Shown here: positions 43,063-52,396 of the stretch, in pieces
Position numbering within the stretch: position 1 is the stretch's first letter
Layout of the letters: every line of letters starts with the position of its first letter
Program-made: the position numbers and the translations under genes
NCBI GenBank assembly: GCA_023419315.1
Contig: JAEZYE010000015.1
Coordinates: 34,731-98,730, forward strand
Direction: 5' to 3'
Source: Pseudomonadota bacterium
GTDB lineage: Bacteria; Pseudomonadota; Gammaproteobacteria; Xanthomonadales; Xanthomonadaceae
Length of the DNA stretch: 64,000 nt
The notes under the pieces: model-generated
What the model saw: the letters and a program-made list of their open reading frames with translations, nothing else
The model's database searches: none
What the model was told of the DNA's origin: nothing

Positions 43063-44050
43063 GCGCTTCCAGCAATGCCGCATGGAAGCGTTCCGGCGCT
43101 TCCACTTGCGGCGAATGTCCGAGGTCGTCGAACTCGACCAGCGTTGCGCCCGGGATTGCATCGGCGGCGCGTCGCCCCAGCGCGGGATAGTTACCCAGCC
43201 GCTTCGCCAATTCCGGCGGCGCCAGATCCTTGCCGATGGCGGTGCGATCCTTCTGCCCGATGAAGAGGGTCGTGGGCACGCGAATCGCAGGGAACTCGTG
43301 GACGACTGGCTGGTTGAACACCATGTCGGAGGTCAACGCCTGGCTCCACGCGACGGCCTGTTTGCCTCGACCGGCATACATACCGCCCAGCATCTGCACC
43401 CAGCGCTCGTATTCGGGTTTCCACTGGCCGCTGTAATAAACATCGCGCTGATACGCGCGGATGCTGTCGAAGCCGGTCTTCAGTTCGCGTGCGTTCCAAG
43501 CGTCGACGCTGCGCCACGGCACGCCTTCCGCCTTCCAGTCCTCCAGCCCGATCGGGTTGACCAGCATCAATTGTGTCGTGAACTGCGGATACTGCAGCGC
43601 AAATCGCGTCGCCAGCATGCCGCCCATCGAGTGTCCGACGACGGCGGCACGTTCGATGCCGAGTGAAGCGAGCAGCGCCTGCGTGTTCTGTGCGAGCTGG
43701 CCGAACGAATACTGATAGGCGGCCGGCTTGCTGGATTTGCAGAAGCCGATCTGATCGGGCGCAACGACGCGGTAACCGGCGTGCGTCAATGCGTCGATCG
43801 TCTGTTGCCAGGTGGCGCCGCAGAAATTCTTGCCGTGCAGCAGCACCACGGTGCGTCCGTTCGGTGTGTCCGAAGGAACGTCCATGTACGCCATCGACAG
43901 TGCTTGCCCCTGTGACTGCAGGGTGAAGCGCTTCACGGGATGGGGATAGTCGAAACCTTCGAGTTCGGCACCGTACCGCGCTTCCTGCGCATGGGCGAAC
44001 GGGGCCGTGGACAGCAAGAGCCATGCAGGCAACAGGCGGGAGAAGGGCAT
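43046..44050 (-). CDS. Secreted alpha/beta hydrolase
   Basis: The 334-residue protein starts with a signal peptide (MPFSRLLPAWLLLSTAPFAHA) and has a complete alpha/beta hydrolase domain with oxyanion block LLHGKNFCGATW, nucleophile elbow GHSMGG and C-terminal DDLGHSPQVE carrying the His. An esterase, haloperoxidase-like or epoxide-hydrolase-like role is possible. The ATG at 44050 is preferred over 44080 because it puts the signal peptide at the N-terminus. It is convergent with hom. Confidence 0.85.
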   Translation of the reverse strand: MPFSRLLPAWLLLSTAPFAHAQEARYGAELEGFDYPHPVKRFTLQSQGQALSMAYMDVPSDTPNGRTVVLLHGKNFCGATWQQTIDALTHAGYRVVAPDQIGFCKSSKPAAYQYSFGQLAQNTQALLASLGIERAAVVGHSMGGMLATRFALQYPQFTTQLMLVNPIGLEDWKAEGVPWRSVDAWNARELKTGFDSIRAYQRDVYYSGQWKPEYERWVQMLGGMYAGRGKQAVAWSQALTSDMVFNQPVVHEFPAIRVPTTLFIGQKDRTAIGKDLAPPELAKRLGNYPALGRRAADAIPGATLVEFDDLGHSPQVEAPERFHAALLEALNAKR

Positions 44051-44148
44051 CGGATGTCCACGCAACAGGGGGGACGTCATCGTAAACCCGGTGAATGCAA
44101 CGCGATGTTACGCAGCGCCGGTGCGAAGCGCCGTGGCTGCATTGCGAA

Positions 44149-45531
44149 TCAGCATTCGATGACGTTGACCGCCAGACCGCCGCGGCTGGTTTCCTTGTAC
44201 TTGTCCTGCATGTCGCGGCCGGTGTCGCGCATGGTCTTGATGACCTTGTCGAGTGACACCTTGTGCTTGCCGTCGCCGCGCATCGCCATTCGGCTCGCGT
44301 TGATCGCCTTCACCGCGCCCATCGCATTGCGCTCGATGCACGGAATCTGCACCAGCCCGCCAATCGGATCGCAGGTCAGCCCCAGGTTGTGCTCCATGCC
44401 GATTTCCGCGGCGTTCTCGATCTGGCTCGGTGTACCGCCCAATGCGGCGACCAGCCCGCCGGCGGCCATCGAACAGGCCACGCCGACTTCGCCCTGGCAG
44501 CCGACTTCAGCGCCGGAAATGCTGGCGTTTTCCTTGTAGAGGATGCCGATGGCCGCAGCCGTGAGCAGGAAATCGAAAATGCGCTGCTCGCTGCTGCCCG
44601 GGCAGAATCGATCGAAGTAATGCATCACCGCGGGGATGATGCCGGCCGCACCGTTGGTCGGCGCGGTCACCACGCGTCCACCGGCGGCGTTTTCCTCGTT
44701 GACCGCAAGCGCGTACAGGTTGACCCAGTCGAGCACGGTGAGCGGATCGCGCATCGCGGCTTCCGGACGCGAGGACAGTTCGCGCTGCAGGGCCGGCGCT
44801 CGGCGCGACACGTGCAGTCCACCGGGCAACGTGCCTTCTTCGCGGATGCCGCGCGTCACGCACGCCTGCATCGCATTCCAGATGGCGCGCAGTCCTTCGC
44901 GGATTTCATCTTCGCCGCGCCAGCATTTTTCGTTCTCGAACATCATCTGCGCGATGCTCAGGCCGCTGCGCTGGCATTGCGCAAGCAGTTCATCACCGCT
45001 TTTGAACGGATACGGCAGCGGCGTTTCATCGGCGACGATGCGATCCACGGCCGCGTCATCCTGGTTGACGACGAAGCCTCCGCCGACGGAGTAATAGTCG
45101 CGCGTGGCGATCACTTCGTCGTTCGCGTCGTAGGCGGTGAAGCGCATGCCGTTGGTGTGGTACGGCAGCTTCTGCCGCTTGTTCATCAGCAGGTCGCGCT
45201 TTTCGTCGAATGCGACCGCATGCGCACCGCCGAGCAGGATGCGCTTGTCCTTGCGGATGCGTTCGAGCGCCGGCGGAATGATGTCGGGATCGATCTCGTT
45301 CGGATAGTGGCCTTCCAGCCCCATCAGCACGGCCTTGTCGGTGCCGTGCCCTCGTCCGGTCAAGGCGAGCGAGCCGAACACTTCGGCACGAACGCGGGCG
45401 ACGTCCTGCAGCCGGGCGGGTTCTTCCAGCCAGCGCGCGACGAAACGCGCCGCGGCCCGCATGGGGCCCACGGTGTGCGAGGAACTCGGCCCGATGCCGA
45501 TCTTGAAAAGGTCGAAGGTGCTGACAGCCAT
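44149..45531 (-). CDS. sdaA: L-serine ammonia-lyase (iron-sulfur type)
   Basis: This enzyme deaminates L-serine to pyruvate and ammonia using a [4Fe-4S] cluster. The 460-residue protein is the single-chain type: beta subunit part with SSSHTVGPM near the N-terminus and alpha part with GCQGEVG and CDPIGGLVQIPC, which carry the cluster cysteines. The ATG at 45531 begins MAVSTFDLFKIGIGPS as in relatives. It is divergent from the glutaredoxin-like gene at 45599. Confidence 0.96.
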   Translation of the reverse strand: MAVSTFDLFKIGIGPSSSHTVGPMRAAARFVARWLEEPARLQDVARVRAEVFGSLALTGRGHGTDKAVLMGLEGHYPNEIDPDIIPPALERIRKDKRILLGGAHAVAFDEKRDLLMNKRQKLPYHTNGMRFTAYDANDEVIATRDYYSVGGGFVVNQDDAAVDRIVADETPLPYPFKSGDELLAQCQRSGLSIAQMMFENEKCWRGEDEIREGLRAIWNAMQACVTRGIREEGTLPGGLHVSRRAPALQRELSSRPEAAMRDPLTVLDWVNLYALAVNEENAAGGRVVTAPTNGAAGIIPAVMHYFDRFCPGSSEQRIFDFLLTAAAIGILYKENASISGAEVGCQGEVGVACSMAAGGLVAALGGTPSQIENAAEIGMEHNLGLTCDPIGGLVQIPCIERNAMGAVKAINASRMAMRGDGKHKVSLDKVIKTMRDTGRDMQDKYKETSRGGLAVNVIEC

Positions 45532-45598
45532 GGGCGCTATTCTATCCGGCCGCGCGTGCGGGCCTTTCCCGCGACGCAGCAGATTCCACGAGGCCGAT

Positions 45599-45826
45599 GT
45601 GCGACTGACCCTGTTCCAGCGTGATGACTGCCATCTCTGCGACTTGGCGCTCGATGTGCTTGCCAGCGCCCGCGTTCCCGAGTTCGACAGCGTATTCATC
45701 GACGGAGATGACCGCCTGGAAGCGGATTACGGCATCCGCGTGCCGGTCCTGCGGCGTGAAGACGACGGCGCGGAACTGGACTGGCCGTTCGATGTGGAAA
45801 CGCTTGGGGCGTTCCTGCGCGACTGA
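45599..45826 (+). CDS. Glutaredoxin-like (DUF836) thiol protein
   Basis: The 75-residue protein has the thioredoxin-fold start LTLFQRDDCHLCDLAL with a CxxC at C11 and C14 and the cis-Pro segment RVPVLRREDD. This matches the short glutaredoxin-like DUF836 group, likely a thiol-disulfide reductant in the cytoplasm. The start is GTG at 45599 with GAGG six bases upstream; the upstream open frame is antisense to sdaA. Confidence 0.85.
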   Translation: MRLTLFQRDDCHLCDLALDVLASARVPEFDSVFIDGDDRLEADYGIRVPVLRREDDGAELDWPFDVETLGAFLRD

Positions 45827-45876
45827 CGCAACCGATGCCGTCGGCCGCCCGCGAGCGCAGGCGGCCTGTCGAGCGA

Positions 45877-46437
45877 TTACTTCGCCGGCTTCAGCACGAC
45901 CTTCGTGCTGATCGCGACTTCATTCGGGATGGTGGCCGTGTCGGCCCAATCGCCGCCGCCGACACCGAAATCCAGTCGTTTCACCGTGGCCTTGCCGGCC
46001 AGCACAGGCTGCGCGCCCGGCGTCCAGGTGAAGGTCAGGGTCACCGGCTTGCTGACGCCGCGCAGGTTCAGCGTTCCATCGGCCGCGTACTGGTTGTTGC
46101 CCAGCGCGCGGAATTTGGTGGCGGTGTAGCGGGCCTGCGCGAACTTGGCGACGTTGAAGAAGTCGCCGTCCTGCAGCGTGCTGTCGCGGTCATCGTTGCC
46201 GGTGTGGGTGCCGGCAAGCTGGATGGTCACGTCGATCTTGGCGTTCGCAAGCTGCGCGGGGTCGAAGCTCACCTGCGTGTTGAAGCCGCCGAACTTCCCG
46301 GTAAACGTTTCGCCTTGGTAGTTGCTGGCGAAGATGAGCGTCGAACCCGGCGCCTGGACATAGTCGGCGGCCAGCACCGGTCCGGTGGCGGCGAGCAGGG
46401 CGAATGCGGCGGTGCGGAACAAAGCAGGGCGGATCAT
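45877..46437 (-). CDS. YceI-family periplasmic protein, distal gene of the YceI/b561/YceI operon
   Basis: The 186-residue protein has a signal peptide (cleavage after VLA, about residue 23) and one YceI lipocalin-like domain, which binds an isoprenoid or similar lipid. Its ATG overlaps the cytochrome b561 stop (ATGA). The ending AISTKVVLKPAK is typical for the family. It differs strongly from the other YceI protein of the operon, so the two are not recent copies. Confidence 0.92.
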   Translation of the reverse strand: MIRPALFRTAAFALLAATGPVLAADYVQAPGSTLIFASNYQGETFTGKFGGFNTQVSFDPAQLANAKIDVTIQLAGTHTGNDDRDSTLQDGDFFNVAKFAQARYTATKFRALGNNQYAADGTLNLRGVSKPVTLTFTWTPGAQPVLAGKATVKRLDFGVGGGDWADTATIPNEVAISTKVVLKPAK

Positions 46438-47027
46438 GGGGCGGAGTCCTCGGAGGGGGAGGCGGGAAGCGGGGCGGCGCGCCGGCGTGCGGGCAGCATG
46501 CGGCGCAGCGTGTCGTCGTTCTGGAACAGGTGGTGGTAGAAGGCGGCCGCGGCGTGCAGGACCACCAGCACGACCAGGATCCAGAAGAAGGTTTCGTGCA
46601 GATCCTCGGCGAGGTGATGCAGGCTTTCGTTCTTGCCCGCGATGGCCGGCAGGTTGATCAGCTTGAACCACTGCAACGGATAACCGGCGGAGGAGTTGAG
46701 CACCCAGCCCGAGATCGGAATCGCGAACATCAGCGCATAGATCGCCAGGTGCGTGAGTGCGGCCAGCCGGTGCTGCCAGCGCGGCGTTCCGGCCACTGCG
46801 GTCGGCGCACCTGCATACAGGCGCCACGCCAGGCGGACGAACACCAGCGCCAGGATCGTCAAGCCGATCGACTTGTGCAGCGCATAGAGGTTGATCTTGC
46901 GCGGGCCGTTCGGCAGGTCGCCCATCGTCAGGCCGATGTAGGCGATGACGAGCAACAGGATCACGATCAGCCAGTGCAGCGATTGGCTGACGGGGCCCCA
47001 TCGATCGGCGGTGTTCTTCAAGGTCAT
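46434..47027 (-). CDS. Cytochrome b561-type membrane haem protein
   Basis: The 197-residue protein has four membrane helices with histidines spaced for two b-type haems (H18, the YALHKS and LTHLAIYA histidines, and the one in EDLHETFFW), as in the bacterial cytochrome b561 family. It passes electrons between the quinone pool and a periplasmic partner. It overlaps genes on both sides by 4 bases (ATGA), between two YceI genes, a frequent pairing in proteobacteria. Confidence 0.93.
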   Translation of the reverse strand: MTLKNTADRWGPVSQSLHWLIVILLLVIAYIGLTMGDLPNGPRKINLYALHKSIGLTILALVFVRLAWRLYAGAPTAVAGTPRWQHRLAALTHLAIYALMFAIPISGWVLNSSAGYPLQWFKLINLPAIAGKNESLHHLAEDLHETFFWILVVLVVLHAAAAFYHHLFQNDDTLRRMLPARRRAAPLPASPSEDSAP

Positions 47028-47743
47028 GGCGTGGGCTCCGTTTCAGGATCGGGACGTGCTTGAGCGTCGTCGGCCGACGCGTCTTCGGATACGGCGTTTT
47101 CAGCGGCTTCGGACGACGCATCGTCTGCATCCGCCTTGCCGCTGCGCGTGGCTTCGGCTTCGATTCGCAATTCGACGAGATCGCCGATCACCGATTTCCA
47201 CGCGGTGATGCCGAAATCGGAACGGCGCAGTTCGGTCGTCGCCGAAAAGCCCGCCGTACGCCGGAAAGGCGGCAGCGGGTGCCGCTTCAATGCGTTGAAG
47301 TGGACATCGAGCCGGACCGGTCGCGTGATGCCGTTGAGGGTGAGATCGCCATGCACGAAGGCGCGATCCGGGGATTGCGGCTCGACGCGCGTGGACACGA
47401 AATGCGCCTGCGGATGATCGGCCACATCGAGCAGGTTGCCGGCCATCGCGGCGCGATTCCATTTCTCATCGCCGAGATCGATGCGGGACAGTGGCACCTC
47501 GACTTCGACCCGTGCTTGGCTCCAGTCTTCCGGATTGAAGACAAGGGTGCCGGTGCTTCCCGAAACGGTGCCGATGGCCTTCGAGAAACCGGCATGTTCG
47601 ACCGCGAACATCACGCGCGTGTGGACCGGATCCAGTTGGTAGCTCACCGGCTCCTTCGCCACGGCGATGCACGCTGCAACGAGCAGCGCGACGCCGGTGA
47701 ACAGGCGGCGGCCGGGCATCACGGAGGGGCGTGGTCTCGTCAT
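47024..47743 (-). CDS. YceI-family periplasmic protein, first gene of the operon
   Basis: The 239-residue protein has an N-terminal signal or anchor (about residues 9-30), a YceI domain (VSYQLDPVHTRVMFAVEHAGFS onward in shorter pieces) and an acidic Asp/Glu/Ala-rich tail that is not usual for the family. The ATG at 47743 is used; the ATG at 47719 is an alternative. It is divergent from the hybrid sensor kinase across a 100-base gap, which would hold both promoters. Confidence 0.88.
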   Translation of the reverse strand: MTRPRPSVMPGRRLFTGVALLVAACIAVAKEPVSYQLDPVHTRVMFAVEHAGFSKAIGTVSGSTGTLVFNPEDWSQARVEVEVPLSRIDLGDEKWNRAAMAGNLLDVADHPQAHFVSTRVEPQSPDRAFVHGDLTLNGITRPVRLDVHFNALKRHPLPPFRRTAGFSATTELRRSDFGITAWKSVIGDLVELRIEAEATRSGKADADDASSEAAENAVSEDASADDAQARPDPETEPTP

Positions 47744-47843
47744 GGCTGGGCATTCTAGGAGCAAGCCGGAACGATACTCCGCTTGCACCTGCAACGGTCC
47801 GTTGCGAGGATTCCTGCCCTGGCAGTACAGGAATACGACAGGC

Positions 47844-50800
47844 ATGGGATGGCGTAGCGGTTGGATATGGGTGATGGCGTGCGTCCTGGCGATCGCCACG
47901 GCGAGGGCCGGAGTTCCGGAGTTGCCGCGCTTCCGGTTGATCACCGTGGCCGATGGGCTGCCTTCCACCACCATCCCCGCGTTGGCACGCGATCGCCAGG
48001 GCTTCCTGTGGCTGGCGACGTGGGATGGCGTGGCGCGCTACGACGGTGTCAGCTTCCGCGTCTGGCGCCATGAACCCGACGTGCCGACTTCGCTGCCCGG
48101 CAATGTCGTGCAGGCGCTGCACGTGGATGCGCAGGATCGCATCTGGGTCGCGACCGAGAATGGCGGTCTGAGCGTGATGGGACCGGACCGCCGCGGCTTC
48201 CGCCATTACCGCAAGCGCGAACATCCGGCGATGGGCAGCGACGAAGTGTTCGCCATCACCAGTCGTGGCGCCGATGTCTGGTTCGGGACGTTTGGTGGCG
48301 GCCTGCATCGCATCGACGGCAAGGGACGCATCGAGCGCTTCGCCGCGATGGATGGCGATCCGCAGGCGCTGCCTTCGGAGAACGTGCTGTCGCTGGCGTT
48401 CAGTCGCGACGGACAGTTGTGGATCGGCACGATGGCCGGACTGGTGCGCTACGACGGCAAGCGCATGCATCGCGAGACATTGCCGGCGCCGGAAGCCCAC
48501 ATCATCTATTCGGTGACTGCGGACGGCGACGGCATCTGGGCCGGCACTTCGGCGGGCGTATTCCGCTGGCGTCCGCGCATCGGCTGGACCACGCCGGCGT
48601 GGTCGCGGATGTTCGAGCGACCCAATGCGGTGCTCGCCCTGGCCGGTGACGGCCACGGCGAATACTGGCTGGCCAGCCAGAGCGGTCTCTGGCACACCGA
48701 AGGCGAGGGCGCGCCGTCGCCCGTTTCGCAGGACACGCAGGGCATTGGCGTGGGGCGCGTCCTGCAGGCCTTGCTGGTGCAGGAAGACGGCGGACTGTGG
48801 GTGCCCGTGCCGACGCGCGGCATCGCCTACCTGCGTTCGGACTGGCGACGCATCGCGTCGTTCACGCCGGGCGAGGGCCTGAGCGGGGGCTTGTATCGCG
48901 GGTTGGGCCGTGGCGACGGCGACAGTCTGTGGTTGGGCAATTCACTGGGTTCGGTCGAACGGCTGGATCTGGATACCGGTGAAATCCAGTCGCTGGGCCT
49001 GCATGCGGACACACTGAAGCGTTATCGCTTCAATGCAGTGATGGAAGATCGCGATCATCGCCTGTGGCTGGGCGCGCGCGGTGCTTTGCTGCGGCTGGAT
49101 GTGCACAGCGGCGCGCTGGATCGATGGGAGCTCGGCAGCGACGCACCGCCGCCCGACAGTTCCACGATTGACTGGATCGTGCAGGCCATCGACGGAACGA
49201 TCTGGCTGGGCACGCAGATGGGGGCGTTGCAGCAGCGCGATCCGGGCAGCGGAAAAGTGTTGGCGGACTTCCTTCCCGATGACAGCCAAGGGGCGACGCC
49301 GGAGGAAATCGAAAGCCTGCAGATCGGCCCGGATGGCCAGCCATGGGTCGCCGGCATGCTGGGGCTCAAGCGCTGGGACGCGGCCAGCGCCGGTTTCGTC
49401 ACCGCCATCGAGCCGAGCGTCGAACGCATTCTCTCGTTCGCCTTCGATGGACCCGAGGTGATGTGGGTGCACCGGTTGTCCGGCCTGGAACGCTGGAGCC
49501 TGCAACAGGGCGTGTGGACGCAGGTGCGCCAGATCACGCATCGGGAAGGGCTGCCTGCGCTCGAATCCACCGGCATGGTGATCGATCCCCAGCATCGCGT
49601 CTGGATATCCACGCGGCGCGGCGTGTTCCGCATCGACGTGCCCGCCGATGGGCGCGCCGCGCGCGTGCGCAACTTCGGCGTGCGCGCCGGCATGCGCAGC
49701 CAGGAATTCAATGATCGCGGCCTGCTGATCGCACGGGATGGCCAACTGGCGGGCAGCACCGCGGACGGCTCGGTGGTGCTGCTGGACACACAGGCGCCGG
49801 ATCCCACGCCGCATACCCCGAACCTGGTGATCGATCAGCTGAGCATCGTGCGCGGCGACGCCACCATTCCACTGCCGGCGAAGGGCGGGTTCGAGTTGCA
49901 GCCGGACGATCACGAAATGCAGGTCGTACTGCGCCTGCTGAGTTTCGAGGACCCGCTGGCGCATCGATATCGCTCCTGGCTGGAAGGCTTCGACACCGGC
50001 TGGGTCGACCAGGGCTCGGCGGGCGAGCGCGTGTTCTCCACCTTGCGTCCCGGCCATTACACGCTGCGCCTGCAAGGGATCGATGCGGCGGGCAACCCCT
50101 CGCAGGAACTGGCGGTGAATTTCGAGATGCGGCCGCCGTGGTACCGCAGCACCTGGGGCATGAGCCTGCTGGCCGGCATCGCGATTCTGTTGCTGGTGGC
50201 CCTGGCGGACGGCTATCGCCGTCGCCTGCGCCGGCGCACGGCGCTGCAGCTGGCCGAACACAAGCGCGAGATCGCCGAACAGGCATCGCTGGCGAAGACG
50301 CGTTTCCTCGCCACATTGGGCCATGAAGTGCGCACGCCGATGACGGGCGTGCTGGGCATGAGCGAACTGTTGATGGACACGCCGCTCAACGACGCACAGC
50401 GCAATTACACGCAATCCATCCAGCGCGCGGGCGCGCACCTGCTGCGGCTGGTCAACGACGCGCTGGATCTGGCGCGTATCGAATCGGGACGTCTCGATCT
50501 CGACATACAGGCCGTTGATCTGAATGGCCTGACCGATGAAATCGTCGCGATGATCGCGCCGATGGCCGAGCAGCGCGGCCTGGCCTTCATCCGCGATCAG
50601 CCTCGGGATGCGCCGCGTTACGTGATGGCCGATCCGGTGCGCCTGAGGCAGATCCTGCTGAACCTGCTCGGCAACGCGATCAAGTTCACCGAACGCGGCA
50701 GCGTCACGCTGCGCATCCTCCCGCGCGTACCCTTCGGCGTGCGCTGGGAAATCGTGGACACCGGGCCGGGCATCAACACGGATCAGCAAGCCCGCCTGTT

Positions 50801-51410
50801 CCAGCGTTTCGAGCAGGCCGACGGTGCACGCACGGCGGCGCGCTACGGAGGCACCGGCCTGGGCCTGGCGATCTGCCAGGAGTTGAGCGTGGCAATGGGC
50901 GGCAGGATCACGCTGGAGAGCAAGCCCGGCATGGGCACGCGTTTCATCGTCGAATTGCCGCTGCCGGCGGCGGATCCGCCCGCCATGCCCGCCGAAGCGC
51001 CGGTGCTGGTGCGGGCGGCAGGTGATCTGTCGATCCTGCTGGTCGAGGATGACGCGACCGTGGCAGAAGTGCTCGCCTCGCTGTTGCGCGCGCGCGGGCA
51101 TCGCGTCACGCATGCCATGCATGGGCTTGCGGCGCTGGGCGAAATCGCGGCGCAGTCGTTCGACATCGCACTGCTGGATCTGGATCTGCCCGGACTGGAT
51201 GGCCTCGCGCTGGCGCGGCAGTTGCGCATTGGCGGTTTCCGGGCGCCGCTGCTGGCGATCACCGCGCGCGCCGATGCGGAGGCGGAGGCGCAGGCGCGCG
51301 AGGCGGGATTCGACGGTTTCCTGCGCAAGCCGATCACGGGCGAACTGCTGGCGGACGCCATCGCGCGCGCACGTCGGCCACGCGCCGGCGAGGGGAACGT
51401 ACCGCAATGA
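47844..51410 (+). CDS. Hybrid sensor kinase with periplasmic two-component-regulator propeller
   Basis: The 1188-residue protein has a signal/anchor helix, a long periplasmic reg_prop beta-propeller (about residues 30-700), a Y_Y_Y domain, a membrane helix (about 773-792), a HisKA domain with His827 in LGHEVRTPM, a HATPase domain (N-box from Asn940, GTGLGLAI) and a C-terminal receiver with phospho-acceptor Asp1112 in LLDLDLP. It lacks an HTH output, so it needs an Hpt or another regulator, not found here. The signal is unknown. It is divergent from the YceI operon. Confidence 0.93.
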   Translation: MGWRSGWIWVMACVLAIATARAGVPELPRFRLITVADGLPSTTIPALARDRQGFLWLATWDGVARYDGVSFRVWRHEPDVPTSLPGNVVQALHVDAQDRIWVATENGGLSVMGPDRRGFRHYRKREHPAMGSDEVFAITSRGADVWFGTFGGGLHRIDGKGRIERFAAMDGDPQALPSENVLSLAFSRDGQLWIGTMAGLVRYDGKRMHRETLPAPEAHIIYSVTADGDGIWAGTSAGVFRWRPRIGWTTPAWSRMFERPNAVLALAGDGHGEYWLASQSGLWHTEGEGAPSPVSQDTQGIGVGRVLQALLVQEDGGLWVPVPTRGIAYLRSDWRRIASFTPGEGLSGGLYRGLGRGDGDSLWLGNSLGSVERLDLDTGEIQSLGLHADTLKRYRFNAVMEDRDHRLWLGARGALLRLDVHSGALDRWELGSDAPPPDSSTIDWIVQAIDGTIWLGTQMGALQQRDPGSGKVLADFLPDDSQGATPEEIESLQIGPDGQPWVAGMLGLKRWDAASAGFVTAIEPSVERILSFAFDGPEVMWVHRLSGLERWSLQQGVWTQVRQITHREGLPALESTGMVIDPQHRVWISTRRGVFRIDVPADGRAARVRNFGVRAGMRSQEFNDRGLLIARDGQLAGSTADGSVVLLDTQAPDPTPHTPNLVIDQLSIVRGDATIPLPAKGGFELQPDDHEMQVVLRLLSFEDPLAHRYRSWLEGFDTGWVDQGSAGERVFSTLRPGHYTLRLQGIDAAGNPSQELAVNFEMRPPWYRSTWGMSLLAGIAILLLVALADGYRRRLRRRTALQLAEHKREIAEQASLAKTRFLATLGHEVRTPMTGVLGMSELLMDTPLNDAQRNYTQSIQRAGAHLLRLVNDALDLARIESGRLDLDIQAVDLNGLTDEIVAMIAPMAEQRGLAFIRDQPRDAPRYVMADPVRLRQILLNLLGNAIKFTERGSVTLRILPRVPFGVRWEIVDTGPGINTDQQARLFQRFEQADGARTAARYGGTGLGLAICQELSVAMGGRITLESKPGMGTRFIVELPLPAADPPAMPAEAPVLVRAAGDLSILLVEDDATVAEVLASLLRARGHRVTHAMHGLAALGEIAAQSFDIALLDLDLPGLDGLALARQLRIGGFRAPLLAITARADAEAEAQAREAGFDGFLRKPITGELLADAIARARRPRAGEGNVPQ

Positions 51411-51435
51411 ACTCGACGGGAAGGGGAGCCCGGCA

Positions 51436-52389
51436 ATGATGCGCTGGTCCATCTGGTTTCTGGGAATGCTGTGCGCGGTCGCAGCGGGTGCGCGCGCCAC
51501 CGACAAGGACGTGGCGGCCAAGCCGATGCTCGGCCACTACATCACCGAGTCGAGCATCGTGTATCCGCTGGAGGTCGATGGCTGGTCGGCCGGCGAGGAA
51601 CATCGCTACGAGTTGGCCGAGCTGGGTGCGTCGGTCGCGTTTTCCGACGCCGCGCACGAGCAACGCTGGATGACGGTGTACTTCTATCCCGCTGGCCCGG
51701 TGCTGGACGAGGGCGTCAAACGGCTGGCCGAGCAGACGCTGGAGGAAATCGCCGGCATGACGCGGACCGCGAACGGCTACGACCGCGTCGACATCCAGCC
51801 GGTGCACGAATTCGTGTTCGATATCGGGGAAGGAGAATCGAAGCGCGCGCTCAAGGCGTTTTCGACCAGCATCTCGTTCGAGAAGCACGGCAAGCGGTAC
51901 AGCTCCGCGATGGTCCTGCTGGTGCGCGACCTGTACTACGTCAAGACACGGCTGAGCATGCCCGAGGACGAAATGGACGCCGACGGCGTCCGCACGCTGC
52001 TGGAGCGTCAGACGGCGGGGCTGGTGCGTGCAAGCGCGTTCTACAGCACCGGCGGTTGCTGGAACCCGATGCCGATCGTCGCGCGTGAACGCCTTGATCC
52101 GAAGGCGACCGGCGTGGTGGCGAAGAGCGAGGTGGACGGACGCGTCGTCGCGATCGCCTATGCGGACCGCGTCGAGGCGCTCTCGGAAAAGGACGCGGGA
52201 TCGCGGGTCCTGCAACGCGTCGCCAGCAATCTCACCGGGCGCTGGCCCTTTGGCTGCTATCCGCCGGAAGAACTGGCGCCGCAGGTTCCCAAGGGCATGC
52301 GTGAACTGCGCTTCGAATATCCGCCGCCGCGCGACGGAAGCGATGGCACGACGCCGCCGATACGGCAGCGTCGAAGCGGACGCGGCTGA
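51436..52389 (+). CDS. Exported protein of unknown function
   Basis: I do not recognise this 317-residue protein. It has a signal peptide (about residues 1-22) and one soluble, mixed alpha/beta body with no known motif; Cys residues near the C-terminal half (GGCWNP and WPFGCYPP) could pair. AGGGGAG upstream supports the ATG at 51436. It begins 25 bases after the sensor kinase, so it may be cotranscribed with it. It is convergent with the gene at 52397. Confidence 0.75.
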   Translation: MMRWSIWFLGMLCAVAAGARATDKDVAAKPMLGHYITESSIVYPLEVDGWSAGEEHRYELAELGASVAFSDAAHEQRWMTVYFYPAGPVLDEGVKRLAEQTLEEIAGMTRTANGYDRVDIQPVHEFVFDIGEGESKRALKAFSTSISFEKHGKRYSSAMVLLVRDLYYVKTRLSMPEDEMDADGVRTLLERQTAGLVRASAFYSTGGCWNPMPIVARERLDPKATGVVAKSEVDGRVVAIAYADRVEALSEKDAGSRVLQRVASNLTGRWPFGCYPPEELAPQVPKGMRELRFEYPPPRDGSDGTTPPIRQRRSGRG

Positions 52390-52396
52390 AACGGAT

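Noticed and set aside
45335..45598. An N-terminal extension of the glutaredoxin-like protein
   Set aside because: It overlaps sdaA on the other strand, and the thioredoxin fold starts directly at the GTG at 45599.
48942..51521. An 859-codon open frame on the minus strand opposite the hybrid kinase
   Set aside because: It is low-complexity Arg/Gln/Ala sequence without motifs, while the plus strand carries clear HisKA, HATPase and receiver domains.
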